A stretch of DNA of 64,000 nt from Arthrobacter sp. SLBN-100 (GCF_006715305.1 NZ_VFMY01000002.1:248001-312000); one strand, 5' to 3'. Shown: positions 52,729 through 61,984, numbered from the stretch's first letter. Translations and numbers: made by a program. Notes: generated by a model not told the origin, from the sequence alone.

Positions 52729-53538
52729 TCACCCGAACGCTGTTAGCACATCATCAGTCAACGCGGGCCACGCGGAGATCGCCCACGACCCGAAGGGCCG
52801 GTCGGTCAGACATGCGCAGGCCAGTCCAGCATCAGGATCGACCCATAAGAACGAGCCTGACTGGCCGAAATGACCGAAGGTGCGCGGCGAGTTCTGTTTA
52901 CCAGTCCAATGCGGCGTCTTGCTTCCCCGAATTTCGAAACCCAGCCCCCATTCGTTGTGCTCCTGCAATCCGAAGCCCGGAAGCACTCCGCTGATTCCCG
53001 GGAACGCGACATCGGTGACTTGAGCCACCAGATGAGGAGCCAGGCTCCCCTGCGTCAGCAGGTGACGGCCGAGCAGTGCCAGGTCATGGATCGTGCCACT
53101 GGCGGCGTGGGCGGGCGACCCGTGCAACCGTGTGTCGTGCATCGCGAGCGGTTCGGTGATTCGGTCGGAGAGGACCTGCTGGAACGGGGTGTTCATACGG
53201 GACGCGACGAGGTCGGCGGCTACCTCGATGCCTCGGTTGGAGTAATTGCGGCGGCTGCCCGGTGCGCTGATCACATCGTCGGAATCGGGGGCCAGTCCGG
53301 AGGCGTGCGCTAGAAGGTGCCGGACCGTGGATCCGGTCGGTCCTGCGGGTTCATCGAGATCGATGAACCCGCTGTGGGCAGCGTCGACCACCGCCAGACT
53401 GGTGATCAGTTTGGTGACCGAGGACCAGGGGAATGGGCGGTTGGGTCCGATATGGCCGCGCAGCCCGTCGGCTCCCACGACGGCGACAGCGACATCGGAA
53501 GCGGGCCAGTCGAGGACCTGGCCAAGGGGATTCGTCAC
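52729..53538 (-). CDS. Serine hydrolase, beta-lactamase/esterase class C type
   Basis: A ~269-residue penicillin-binding-like enzyme from GTG 53538. All three active-site motifs are visible: Ser40-Val-Thr-Lys43 (SxxK), Tyr99-Ser-Asn101 (YxN) and HFGQSG near the C-terminus. No signal peptide, so cytoplasmic; an esterase or C-C/ester hydrolase role in the pathway is more likely than antibiotic resistance. It is the last gene of the long minus-strand operon, 34 bases after lpd. The frame extends upstream to 53796 only in another gene's sequence. Slightly short for the family (usually 350-400). Confidence 0.8.
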   Translation of the reverse strand: MTNPLGQVLDWPASDVAVAVVGADGLRGHIGPNRPFPWSSVTKLITSLAVVDAAHSGFIDLDEPAGPTGSTVRHLLAHASGLAPDSDDVISAPGSRRNYSNRGIEVAADLVASRMNTPFQQVLSDRITEPLAMHDTRLHGSPAHAASGTIHDLALLGRHLLTQGSLAPHLVAQVTDVAFPGISGVLPGFGLQEHNEWGLGFEIRGSKTPHWTGKQNSPRTFGHFGQSGSFLWVDPDAGLACACLTDRPFGSWAISAWPALTDDVLTAFG

Positions 53539-53572
53539 GTCAGGGGCCCTGCCGTGACGACGTTTCCGCTGC

Positions 53573-54955
53573 TCATCGCGTAGCGTGCACGTAGCGGCTG
53601 GCCGCCTCGAACATGCCCTCGGCCAAGGTCGGATGCGCGTGGACGGTGGCGGCCAGGTCGGACGGGGACGCCGCCATCTCGATAGCGAGAACACCCTCGG
53701 CGATGAGCTCGGAGACGTGCGGACCTGCCATGTGGACCCCGACGACAGCGTCGGCCTCGGTGTCGACGACCAGCTGGGTGAACCCGTTCCGGGCACCCAT
53801 CGTCGCTGCCCGCCCGAGGGCGCTTAGCGGAATGGTCACGGCCCGGACGTTGAGTCCGGCCTCGCGGGCACCATCCTCGGTATACCCGGCGCTGGCGACC
53901 TCGGGGTCGGAGAAGACGACCAGGGGGATCGCCGCGGGGTCGAAAGCGACCTTCCTGCCGCAGAGCGCCTCCGCCGCAACGACGGCCTCCGCTGTCGCTT
54001 TGTGCGCAAGCATCGGGCCCTCGGTCACGTCGCCTATCGCGGCGATCCCTGTTCCCGGGATCACTCGGTCAGGCCCAACGGCAATACGACCGCCGCTGTC
54101 TGTTTTGATCCAGGCAGCCTCGAGTCCGAGGTCGTCGGTGTTTGGCCTCCGGCCTACCGCGATAAGAACCACGTCGGCGGGCAGGGCCAGCCGCGTGCCG
54201 GCGCGTTCGCAGACCGCGCCCTCGGCGTCGACGCCGGTCAGCAGTGCCGAAGTGTGGACGGTGACTCCGAGTTCAGTGAGCCGCGTCGCCACCGGGCGGG
54301 CGAACTGCAGCGGCATTTCCGGGAGGACGCGGTCCTGGAGTTCGACGATGGTGACCTCGGAGCCTAGTTTGGCGTAGGCCGTGGCCAGTTCGATGCCGAT
54401 GTAACCTGCCCCCACCACCACGAGGCGTTTGGGCATGGTCTCGAGCGACAGAGCACCGGTAGAGTCGACGACCCGGGTCCCGTTGAGCGGGGCTACAGGT
54501 ATCGCGACGGGCCTTGACCCGGTGGCGATGATCGCCTGCTTGAACTCGAGGAAGGTCGTCACGTCGTTAGTCTGCTGGACCGCTACCCTGCTGCGACTGG
54601 TGAACCTCGCAGCCCCGGAGAGCACTCGAACGCCGGCTTTCTTTAGGAGACCTGCGACCCCGTTTGCCAGCCCCTGCACAACCTCGGCCTTGTGATCTTG
54701 CCATACAGCGAGGTCAGGAAGCTCATCCGTCGCATGAGGTAAGAGGCGCTGGACTGTCCTGTGCGCGTCTGCGGTCTCAATCAGGGTCTTCGACGGAATA
54801 CATCCGACGTTGAGGCAGACCCCTCCAATAAATTCCTTTTCGACGAGTACAACCTCGCGGCCGAGTTCGGCGGCGCGGAGCGCTGCCGTGTACCCCCCGG
54901 GACCGCCGCCGATAACCAGGAGGTCGACAGGTTCGGCAGATTCACCCATGACCAT
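53573..54955 (-). CDS. lpdA: Dihydrolipoyl dehydrogenase (E3)
   Basis: A 460-residue flavoprotein that reoxidises the lipoyl group of the 2-oxoacid dehydrogenase complex with NAD. FAD site VIGGGPGGYTAALRAAELG, redox pair Cys47/Cys52 in GGVCLNVGCIPSK, NAD site VVGAGYIGIELATAYAKLGS, GRRPNTDDLGLE and the C-terminal catalytic HAHPTLAE. It overlaps the 3' end of the E2 gene by 14 bases (or 8 from the second ATG), so it is translated with it. Confidence 0.95.
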   Translation of the reverse strand: MVMGESAEPVDLLVIGGGPGGYTAALRAAELGREVVLVEKEFIGGVCLNVGCIPSKTLIETADAHRTVQRLLPHATDELPDLAVWQDHKAEVVQGLANGVAGLLKKAGVRVLSGAARFTSRSRVAVQQTNDVTTFLEFKQAIIATGSRPVAIPVAPLNGTRVVDSTGALSLETMPKRLVVVGAGYIGIELATAYAKLGSEVTIVELQDRVLPEMPLQFARPVATRLTELGVTVHTSALLTGVDAEGAVCERAGTRLALPADVVLIAVGRRPNTDDLGLEAAWIKTDSGGRIAVGPDRVIPGTGIAAIGDVTEGPMLAHKATAEAVVAAEALCGRKVAFDPAAIPLVVFSDPEVASAGYTEDGAREAGLNVRAVTIPLSALGRAATMGARNGFTQLVVDTEADAVVGVHMAGPHVSELIAEGVLAIEMAASPSDLAATVHAHPTLAEGMFEAASRYVHATR

Positions 54956-56294
54956 GAATGGCTCCTAGCATTAGAAGTTGTGGCTGTTCGAGGCGGCGGC
55001 GGATCGCGGCGCCAAACTGAGCGTTGACCGCCCCATCGATCAACCGGTGGTCCACCGTGTGCGAAAGGGCAACCATGGTCCGCACGGCGAGTGCTCCGTC
55101 GACGACGGCGGGGCGGGGTGCGACGCTGCCGAAACCGACGATGCCGATCTCGGGCACATTGACCATGGGCGTCCCATGCCAACCCCCAACCGCGCCGTAG
55201 TTAGTGATTGTGAAAGTGCTTCCGGCAAGCTCAGACGGAGTTGCGCTGCGGTCCCTCGCGGCCGCACTGACCCGTCCGATCTCGGAAGCCAGCTCCAGCA
55301 GAGACATCTGGTCGGCATTGCGCACAACAGGCACCAAAAGGCCGTGTTCGGTCGCGGTGGCGACGCCGAGATGCACCCGGTCATGCAACACGATCTCTTC
55401 GTGTTCAGAATCGAGAGATGCATTCAGGTCAGGGAACTGTCTCAGAGCCTGAATCGTCGCCAGTGCAAAGAAGGCGGTCCAGGTAAGTCGGACCCCTTCG
55501 GCTTCCGCTGCAGGCCGGAGCTCGCGGAGAACGTCCTGCAGATCAGTTACATCGATTTCGATGAGTCCGGTGACATGCGGGACTGTATGCAGAGTCTCGG
55601 TCATCCTCCTAGCGATCGCCCGACGCAAACCGCGCAGCGGAATGCGCCGAGTACCACCACCCGGGGTGGGCTCGGAGGCGGCGGGCACCGAGCCTTCTGC
55701 CTCGCCGCGTACGTCGATAGCATGCGGCGTGGTGCTCACCGGCCCACTGCTGCCGTTAGCCAAGATGGTCTCACCTTGCGCAGGTTCGACGCCTCCTGTG
55801 AAGGACTCCACGTCCCCTCGCAGAATCCTTCCACCCGGCCCGCTACCACTGACCTGGGTCAAGTCGACGTCCAGTTCCCGTGCGAGTTTTCGAACGACCG
55901 GTGCGGCAAGGGGGCGCCGTCCCATGCCAGCCTCTGTTGTTGCTGCCTCCCTTGCTTGCGGGGTCTGCGTCTCACCAATGGTGGGTGGGGCAGCCGCATC
56001 GGCAGATGCAGGCTCTGGAGGTGGTGCGATCTGCACCGAGGAGGTGTCGGCACTATCCAATACGAAGGTCGCGAGGACTTCGTCGAGTGTGATGATCTGA
56101 CCGACGGGGGTGCCGTGCTTTTTGAGAATTCCTGTGACAGGGGCCGTGAGTTCGATGATCGCTTTGTCTGTCTGGACCTCGACGAGGCCTTGGTGCTCGG
56201 AGACCTGCTCGCCTTCGCCTACGAGCCAGGTCATGATCTCTGCCTCGGCGATGCCATCACCTAGTTCGGGAAGTTTGAACTCGAAGATACTCAT
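54942..56294 (-). CDS. 2-Oxoacid dehydrogenase E2, dihydrolipoamide acyltransferase
   Basis: A 450-residue core subunit. One lipoyl domain (residues ~3-78; lipoyl Lys44 in QTDKAIIE), a Ala/Pro-rich linker, an E1/E3-binding domain (~128-165, VVRKLARELDVDLTQVSGSG), a second linker and the acyltransferase domain with catalytic HTVDHRLIDGA. The single lipoyl domain and E1a/E1b pairing fit the branched-chain or acetoin type rather than the pyruvate type of Gram-negatives. It overlaps the E1 beta gene by 4 bases. Confidence 0.93.
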   Translation of the reverse strand: MSIFEFKLPELGDGIAEAEIMTWLVGEGEQVSEHQGLVEVQTDKAIIELTAPVTGILKKHGTPVGQIITLDEVLATFVLDSADTSSVQIAPPPEPASADAAAPPTIGETQTPQAREAATTEAGMGRRPLAAPVVRKLARELDVDLTQVSGSGPGGRILRGDVESFTGGVEPAQGETILANGSSGPVSTTPHAIDVRGEAEGSVPAASEPTPGGGTRRIPLRGLRRAIARRMTETLHTVPHVTGLIEIDVTDLQDVLRELRPAAEAEGVRLTWTAFFALATIQALRQFPDLNASLDSEHEEIVLHDRVHLGVATATEHGLLVPVVRNADQMSLLELASEIGRVSAAARDRSATPSELAGSTFTITNYGAVGGWHGTPMVNVPEIGIVGFGSVAPRPAVVDGALAVRTMVALSHTVDHRLIDGAVNAQFGAAIRRRLEQPQLLMLGAIHGHG

Positions 56295-57271
56295 GCGGAC
56301 AACGCCTTTCGTGCGGCACCAAGTATGCGCGACTGTCCCGGAAGATAGAAGTCCTCGAGAGCCGCGGCGAATGGATACGGGGTGTCCGGGCCCGCTACCC
56401 GTTGGACCGGCGCTTCAAGCGAATAGAACACTTCCTCAGCAATGGTCGTGGCGACCTCGGCGGCAAAACCTGAGCTGAGTGGACCTTCCTGGATGATCAC
56501 TGCCCGTCCGGTCTTGGCCACGGAAGTGGCAAGAGTATCCACATCGAGTGGTGTGATCGAACGAAGGTCGATGACCTCGGCGCTAATTCCTTCTGAGGCG
56601 AGCGTGTCAGCGGCACGTTCAGCTTGTGGGACCATGCCCGACCACGCAATTAAGGTGATGTCGTTGCCCTCGCGGGCAATTCGTGCCTTACCGAGTTCGA
56701 CCGTGTAGTCCCCGTCGGGGACTTCGTCCTTGATCAGGCGATATCCGCGGAGGGGTTCTAGGAACAACACCGGGTCCTCGTCGCGGATGGATGCAAGCAG
56801 CATGCCTTTGGCGTCGTGTGCGGTGGCGGGCGCGACGACTTTGAGTCCGGGGACGTTCGCATACATGGATTCGTAAGCGTCGCTGTGGATCTCCAATGCA
56901 CGTACCCCACCCCCGAAGGGGGCTCGGATGGTCACCGGAGCCGTCAGCTTGCCGCGGGATCGGTACCGGAGTCGGGCGAGTTGGTGGGCAACTTGGTGAA
57001 AGGCGAGGTGGCCGAATCCGAGAAACTGCAATTCAGCGACTGGAATGACTCCCGAGGCTGCCAGGCCGACCGACGCCCCGATGATCGAGGCCTCGGCGAT
57101 CGGGGTATCGAAGACTCGATCCGGTCCGAACCGTTCGATGAGCCCTTCGGTCGCACGGTAGACCCCGCCCAACTTTCCGACGTCCTCGCCGAGCACCATG
57201 ACACGGTCGTCGCGTTCCATCTCGGTCATCAATGCGGACCGTACCGCCTCGACCATCGTCAGCGTTGTCAC
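56291..57271 (-). CDS. 2-Oxoacid dehydrogenase E1 beta subunit
   Basis: A 326-residue subunit of the thiamine-diphosphate-dependent decarboxylase. Blocks: VMVLGEDVGKLGGVYRATEG, FDTPIAEASIIGASVGLAAS, APFGGGVRALEIHSDAYESM and the C-terminal DLRSITPLDVDTLATSVAKT, VQRVAGPDTPYPFA. The 4-base overlaps with E1 alpha and E2 show coupled translation. Confidence 0.93.
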   Translation of the reverse strand: MTTLTMVEAVRSALMTEMERDDRVMVLGEDVGKLGGVYRATEGLIERFGPDRVFDTPIAEASIIGASVGLAASGVIPVAELQFLGFGHLAFHQVAHQLARLRYRSRGKLTAPVTIRAPFGGGVRALEIHSDAYESMYANVPGLKVVAPATAHDAKGMLLASIRDEDPVLFLEPLRGYRLIKDEVPDGDYTVELGKARIAREGNDITLIAWSGMVPQAERAADTLASEGISAEVIDLRSITPLDVDTLATSVAKTGRAVIIQEGPLSSGFAAEVATTIAEEVFYSLEAPVQRVAGPDTPYPFAAALEDFYLPGQSRILGAARKALSA

Positions 57272-58389
57272 TGGTCGAACTCCTTCTCGATCGTCTCTCG
57301 CTGGCGAATGGTCCGTGCCGGAGGATCGGCGTAGACGTGGTCGAACAGCATGGAGGGCGTGCGCACCTTTGCCCTCTCGTGGGCGACCTTGAACGCCTCG
57401 TCAATTTCGATGTAGGTGCTCTCGGTCAGTGCGGCATCGCGGTCGGCATCCCACAGCCCGAGGCTGGTCGCGTAAGTGCGCAGGCGCACCAAAGGATCCG
57501 TCCGCGCTATGGCGTCCGCTCCATCCTCGGTGCGGTAGCGACTCGGCGCGTCGGAAGTATTGTGTGCACCGACACGATAGGTCTGTGCCTCGATGAGGGT
57601 GGCGCCTTCTCCGTTGCGGGCCCGGGCAACGGCCTCGCGCATCACCGAATAGACGGCGAAGACATCGTTACCGTCAACGATGTAGCTCGGCATACCCCAC
57701 CCGGCAGCCTTGGCTGCGATGCTGCTGGCGGCGGTCTGCCGCTCCCGAGGAGTGGAAATCGCCCAGCCGTTGTTCTGAACAAAGAAAACAACCGGAGCTT
57801 TGGTGACGCCGGCCAGGTTTCCGGCTTCGTAGAAGTCGCCCTCCGACGTCGCGCCGTCACCAATGTAGCCGACTACCACACCGGGACGCTGCTGCCTCTT
57901 GAATCCCCACGCCATCCCGACCGCGTGGGGCATTTGAGCGCCCAGCTCGATCTGCAGCGGCCACACGTTGACACCCTCGGGAAAGCCCCACCCGTCGGGG
58001 TGCCCGATGAACAAGGTCCAGTACTGCTCGAGCGGCATCCCTTGGCGCAGCAGCACGGGCAGTTCGCGGTAACTTTGTACAACCCAGTCGGTTTCGGCGT
58101 TCAGGGCCATCGCGGACCCGGCCGAGGCGCCCTCCTGCCCGCGGTTCTCGGAGAACGTGCCGATCCGGCCTTGCCGTTGGTAACTGACGCCGCGCTCGTC
58201 GATGAGGCGGGAGCGGATCATCAGAGACAGCACCTCTTGGACCTGGTCGTCGTCCATGGGGCATTCAGCTCCGGCAGCCAGAGTGCCGTCGGCCTGCAGG
58301 ATCGGCGCGACGATGTTCTCGCCGTGACCACCAAACCGCTGCTTATCGGCCAGCGTGTCTGGCGGAGATTCGGTTTTAATTGTTTCCAC
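57268..58389 (-). CDS. 2-Oxoacid dehydrogenase E1 alpha subunit
   Basis: A 373-residue subunit carrying the thiamine-diphosphate motif (GYIGDGATSEGDFYEAGNLA, then APVVFFVQNNGWAIS) and the phosphorylation-loop-like region TYRVGAHNTSDAPSRYR. With E1 beta, E2 and E3 it converts a 2-oxoacid into an acyl-CoA. The cluster lies among ring-cleavage-type genes rather than leucine or valine genes, so the substrate may be a catabolic 2-oxoacid. Confidence 0.93.
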   Translation of the reverse strand: METIKTESPPDTLADKQRFGGHGENIVAPILQADGTLAAGAECPMDDDQVQEVLSLMIRSRLIDERGVSYQRQGRIGTFSENRGQEGASAGSAMALNAETDWVVQSYRELPVLLRQGMPLEQYWTLFIGHPDGWGFPEGVNVWPLQIELGAQMPHAVGMAWGFKRQQRPGVVVGYIGDGATSEGDFYEAGNLAGVTKAPVVFFVQNNGWAISTPRERQTAASSIAAKAAGWGMPSYIVDGNDVFAVYSVMREAVARARNGEGATLIEAQTYRVGAHNTSDAPSRYRTEDGADAIARTDPLVRLRTYATSLGLWDADRDAALTESTYIEIDEAFKVAHERAKVRTPSMLFDHVYADPPARTIRQRETIEKEFDQ

Positions 58390-58425
58390 GATTTCTCTAA
58401 GCTTTCTATCAGGTCCGGGGATGTG

Positions 58426-59382
58426 TCAGAGGCAGGGCTTGAGGAAATCCGGGTTGTCGATGCTGTCGTAGAACGAAAGCGCTTTGTCGAGGTTTGATTC
58501 CGTCCAACGCACAGGCTGGAACGCCGGGTGCAGTTCGCTGAAGCGACCGCCGGCGAACAGCTCATACCGAATACCGCACGGGTCTTTGAAGTGCACGGAC
58601 ATCGTGCGCCCGTACGACTGCCGTGTCGGGCCCCAGAGATCGATTTCGGCTCCCGCCTCGCGCATCCAGGTCACATCGCGCAGGATCGTGGCGTCGTCGT
58701 ACTGCAGGAACGCGACATGGTGCAGTCGCGGCTCGCTGCCGGGGAATATTGCGAGGTCCTGACCGTAGTTGCTGCGGAAGAGCAGCGCTGACAATGTTTG
58801 CTCGCCGTCGTCGGTGGTGATGAGCTCGCTGACACCGAAATCGAGGACGACGGTGAGGAAGTTGACGACAGCCTCCGTGTCCGGGGTGGTGAATCCGACG
58901 TGGCCGAGGTTCATCGGCGCCGAGGTGGCGCGCAGTTGCTTGGGGACATTCCAATGTGGGGAGTTATAGCCCACGACGGGCCCTGTGACCAGGGCCTCGG
59001 AGTACAACCGGAGCTGCGGACCAGCCGGCACGGTGAAGGAAATGGACGCGCCCAGGTCGAGGAGCACTTTGTCTTGTCCCGCCCAGTCCACGGTGACGCC
59101 AGTCTGCTCAACCCTATCTGCCGCTTCATGGAGATCATCTTGCTCACGAACCTGGAGCCCGATTTCCACGAGGCCGGGAGTGCCACGCTCGAGCACATAG
59201 CTGAACGCGTACCCCTCGCGCCAGGTGCGCAGATAGCTCCGTTCGACACCATCGGGATCGATGCCTGTCCTGTGCTCGACGAGTCCGAGGTCGTCACGCG
59301 CGAAAGCGCGCGCTGCGTCGAGATCGTCGACGGCCAATCGGACGTATCCCAGTCGTAGGATTCCGCGATGCTTGAGTGTCAT
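58426..59382 (-). CDS. Extradiol dioxygenase-like VOC protein
   Basis: A 318-residue two-domain vicinal-oxygen-chelate protein. The C-terminal half keeps the 2-His-1-Glu metal set: NLGHVGFTTPD, RLHHVAFLQYDD and IRYELFAGG. This agrees with Fe(II) or Mn(II) extradiol dioxygenases such as those for dihydroxybiphenyl or catechol. It is 12 bases behind a second VOC gene and upstream of E1 alpha in the same operon. Substrate unknown. Confidence 0.85.
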   Translation of the reverse strand: MTLKHRGILRLGYVRLAVDDLDAARAFARDDLGLVEHRTGIDPDGVERSYLRTWREGYAFSYVLERGTPGLVEIGLQVREQDDLHEAADRVEQTGVTVDWAGQDKVLLDLGASISFTVPAGPQLRLYSEALVTGPVVGYNSPHWNVPKQLRATSAPMNLGHVGFTTPDTEAVVNFLTVVLDFGVSELITTDDGEQTLSALLFRSNYGQDLAIFPGSEPRLHHVAFLQYDDATILRDVTWMREAGAEIDLWGPTRQSYGRTMSVHFKDPCGIRYELFAGGRFSELHPAFQPVRWTESNLDKALSFYDSIDNPDFLKPCL

Positions 59383-59394
59383 GTCAGCGTCCTT

Positions 59395-60321
59395 CTAGGT
59401 TGTCTCGCCCATGAAGGCCATGTCGAGTTCGTTTTCGAAATAGAAGGCACCGCGGGTGAATGTCTCCATGTTCCATGAGACTTCGGGTACCTTGCCTGGC
59501 GCACCGATGGCGACGTACGGGTCGGCGAAGAGCTCGTTGCGGTGCCCCGATGGGTCGTGGAAGTACACGGTGTTGACGCCGCCGATGCCGTGCCGGGTCA
59601 GTCCGTAGTCGACGGTGGGCACCTGGCGGTGCCGGAGCAGGTCGACACCGTCTATGAGCGAGCCCTGGCTCGTCGCGGCGAACGCGGCGTGGTGAAACGC
59701 CCCCGGCGCTCCGGGGGTGATGGCGATGTCGTGGAGCGTGCCGCCGCAGGTCATCCAGGCGCCCAGGGGTTTGTCGTCAGGCCCGTAGAGGATTTCGGAG
59801 GACTGGAAGTCGAGTACTTCGGTCAGGAACTTGTGCACGTCCGCGGTATCCGGGGCGCCGAGCGCGATGTGGTCCAGGCGCATTGCCCGCATTGACCCGA
59901 TGGTGAGGTCGGAGGCGACCGGGTCGGGATTCACCATTCCTTCGAGCCACCCGATGTGCTCGGCTTCGTGATACGCACGAATCGTGTGGCCCGAGGGCAG
60001 CCCGAATTCCACTGCCTGTCCGATTCCGATCTGTTCACCGGTCGCTACGCGTCGAATCGTCGCGCCGGCGTGCGCAGCAGCATTCTCAAGCTCGGCTAGA
60101 TCGTCGATTGCACTCATCTTGAGCCCGATGGTCTCGAGGCCTGCCGAATTGGACTGCTGCAGCGAAAGACAGTAACTGTCCTGATCGCCGGGGGCCCGCA
60201 GATAAGCCGATGTCTTGTCTCGTCTGGTTAATACGAGTCCGATCACCTGTGTGTAGTGGCGGACCGATTCTTCCAGGTCTGTAACGGTTAGGACTACGTG
60301 CCCGATTTTGATGGCAGCCAT
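59395..60321 (-). CDS. Extradiol dioxygenase-like VOC protein
   Basis: From ATG 60321 (AAAGGAGG 7 bases upstream) a 308-residue protein begins MAAIKIGHVVLTVTDLEES. The metal ligands are visible in MRLDHIALGAPD, FHHAAFAATSQG and HRNELFADP. It is similar in plan but not closely alike in sequence to the next VOC gene, so the two may be subunits or successive enzymes. ATG 60339 would overlap the ferredoxin gene and is rejected. Confidence 0.85.
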   Translation of the reverse strand: MAAIKIGHVVLTVTDLEESVRHYTQVIGLVLTRRDKTSAYLRAPGDQDSYCLSLQQSNSAGLETIGLKMSAIDDLAELENAAAHAGATIRRVATGEQIGIGQAVEFGLPSGHTIRAYHEAEHIGWLEGMVNPDPVASDLTIGSMRAMRLDHIALGAPDTADVHKFLTEVLDFQSSEILYGPDDKPLGAWMTCGGTLHDIAITPGAPGAFHHAAFAATSQGSLIDGVDLLRHRQVPTVDYGLTRHGIGGVNTVYFHDPSGHRNELFADPYVAIGAPGKVPEVSWNMETFTRGAFYFENELDMAFMGETT

Positions 60322-60335
60322 GTGACTGCCTCCTT

Positions 60336-60713
60336 TCAATCTGTTTTGGTTTGGCTAGCAGGAGTTTTGAGCGCCTCACTCATCCGATTGACCGGTCGTC
60401 GCATCCAGCGGTGAACGGGACGGAGCACGACATCCTCCAGCGGATGAGCGCGGCACATGAGGACGAATCCTGGGTGCCCAGGTTCCGGCGCTTCCAGTTT
60501 GGCCTGCGATACGCCGCCCTGATGCTCGACACTGCCCTCGACGACAACTGCTCGACAGGCACCACAGCCGCCTCCGCCGCACACCACCCGCGGGCGGCAC
60601 CCGACTCCTGTGGCAGCCGTAGGAATATCTTGGCCAGGCTCGCAGGGGAAGCTAACCGATTCTCCGTCGGCGCACTCCAGCGTCACAGTCACGGGTTCAG
60701 AAGATCGACGCAT
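60336..60713 (-). CDS. [2Fe-2S] ferredoxin
   Basis: A ~125-residue electron carrier of the plant/adrenodoxin-like fold. The cluster ligands are Cys45, Cys50, Cys53 (CGGGGCGAC) and Cys87 (LMCRAHP). ATG 60713 is chosen because GGAGGGGG lies 5 bases upstream; ATG 60728 is an alternative. It overlaps the end of the SDR gene. No cognate reductase or Rieske oxygenase is in the window, so its partner is encoded elsewhere or is one of the dioxygenases (extradiol enzymes can need reactivating ferredoxins such as XylT). Confidence 0.88.
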   Translation of the reverse strand: MRRSSEPVTVTLECADGESVSFPCEPGQDIPTAATGVGCRPRVVCGGGGCGACRAVVVEGSVEHQGGVSQAKLEAPEPGHPGFVLMCRAHPLEDVVLRPVHRWMRRPVNRMSEALKTPASQTKTD

Positions 60714-61473
60714 CGGGACCCCCTCCATCGATGTATAACGTCTGCCCGGTCAGGTAACTCGCGTCAGCAGACACCAGATAGGCCACTGCACCTGCAACAT
60801 CCTCCGGGCGGCAGACCCGCCCGAACGGTGCGCTTGCATCTAGATCGTCGATGGAGTTGTCCGTGGACGCCTTGACCAAGCGGCGGCCCATGTCAGTGGC
60901 GACAAGTCCTGGAGCCACGATGTTCGCGTGGACACCGTTGGCCCGTTCCTCGCGGGCAATAGTGCGCACGCACGTTTCCATCGCAGCCTTTGCCATCGTG
61001 TAGGGGGCGGCGTTGGCAGGCGCGGATGCCGCGGTGTTGCTCGAGACCATGACAATGTCACCGCGCGAACCCGCTCTGAGGTCCGGAAGCACGGCGCGAA
61101 TGAGGCCGATCGGACCGAAGGCGTGCACCTGCATCTGTGAGGCGTACTCAGCAGGATCGGTATCCGCCACGGTGGATCCTCTGCTGGCAGTCCCCGCGTT
61201 GCTTACTACGATCGACACCGGGCCGAGATCCGAGCGAACGGCGTCGACCATAGCTTCCACCGCAGCGAGATCGCCAATCGATGCCTGGTAAGCCACCGCC
61301 GAGCCGCCGGCCGCGTGGATCTCCTTCACAACTTGCTGAGCCGCGGATTCGTCCTTGCGATAATTGACTGCAACTGCAGCACCCTGGGCCGCCAGGCGCA
61401 AGGCGATCGCCCGACCGACGCCCCGGGAACTTCCCGTGACAAGCGCGGTGCGGCCCTCCAATGTACTGCTCAT
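60697..61473 (-). CDS. SDR-family oxidoreductase (3-oxoacyl-ACP-reductase-like)
   Basis: A 258-residue short-chain dehydrogenase from ATG 61473 (GAAGGAG 6 bases upstream). NAD(P) site LVTGSSRGVGRAIALRLAAQ, NAG motif SNAGT, catalytic Ser in MVSSNTA, YTMAK (Tyr-x-x-x-Lys) and a C-terminal TGQTLYIDGGG. YRKDES after the second strand suggests NADPH. First gene of the operon that continues with ferredoxin, two VOC enzymes, the E1-E2-E3 complex and a serine hydrolase. A dead relative is split between 47794 and 48870. Confidence 0.9.
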   Translation of the reverse strand: MSSTLEGRTALVTGSSRGVGRAIALRLAAQGAAVAVNYRKDESAAQQVVKEIHAAGGSAVAYQASIGDLAAVEAMVDAVRSDLGPVSIVVSNAGTASRGSTVADTDPAEYASQMQVHAFGPIGLIRAVLPDLRAGSRGDIVMVSSNTAASAPANAAPYTMAKAAMETCVRTIAREERANGVHANIVAPGLVATDMGRRLVKASTDNSIDDLDASAPFGRVCRPEDVAGAVAYLVSADASYLTGQTLYIDGGGPDASIF

Positions 61474-61503
61474 ACCGACTCCTTCGTCGTTGGTTCTCGT
61501 CAC

Positions 61504-61960
61504 AATGAAGTGGCGCCCGATGTCCTCGGCCTCCGGCGAGGACGTACCGCGCCGGGGCCCTCAGGCCGAGATCGTCAAGCAACAGAACCATCCTCTGACA
61601 TTGTGAGGGCCATCACCATAGGCCTGCAGCCAAGATTGACAGCGCGGATAGGGCTGCGACCCAAAACCGACGCCGACCCATGATTCATCAAGGCGCGCGG
61701 ATGACATTTTGGCCTCAGGTCCGGCAGTGACGCCGCCCACAAGCACCCCTTCTGGGCTTCGGCTGCCCGGCAGAGGGCGACTGCATTGATCAGAATTCCA
61801 CTGCTACTCCGGATGCCGGACACTTACGAATGAATCGACCGTACCGGGACAGAATTTCATAAATGGCACTCTTGACCGACGAACAGATAAACGGCGCTGC
61901 CGCAATGGAATCGCCTCCAACGTGAAGCATGGAATATTCGCGCTTTCGGTTCCATTTGTC
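61504..61960. promoter_or_regulatory. Upstream region of the SDR-to-hydrolase operon
   Basis: No gene recognised. The promoter of the minus-strand operon must lie here or in the adjoining IS21 remnant; no dyad or -35/-10 pair could be assigned with confidence. Confidence 0.3.
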
Positions 61961-61984
61961 GTTTGTTTGAGCCGGTGGGCAGGC

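Noticed and set aside
52729..53796. Long form of the serine hydrolase starting at 53796
   Set aside because: The first 86 codons lie over the 3' end of lpd in another frame and read as Arg/Ser/Pro-rich noise; the homology begins at GTG 53538.
54978..56264. Long plus-strand open frame (428 codons) opposite the E2 gene
   Set aside because: It is antisense to a clearly homologous E2 gene in high-GC DNA, has no family motifs and lies within the coding overlap chain of the operon.
57232..58497. Long plus-strand open frame (421 codons) opposite E1 alpha
   Set aside because: Same reason: mirror of a well-supported gene with strong wobble GC bias; the peptide has no recognisable domain.
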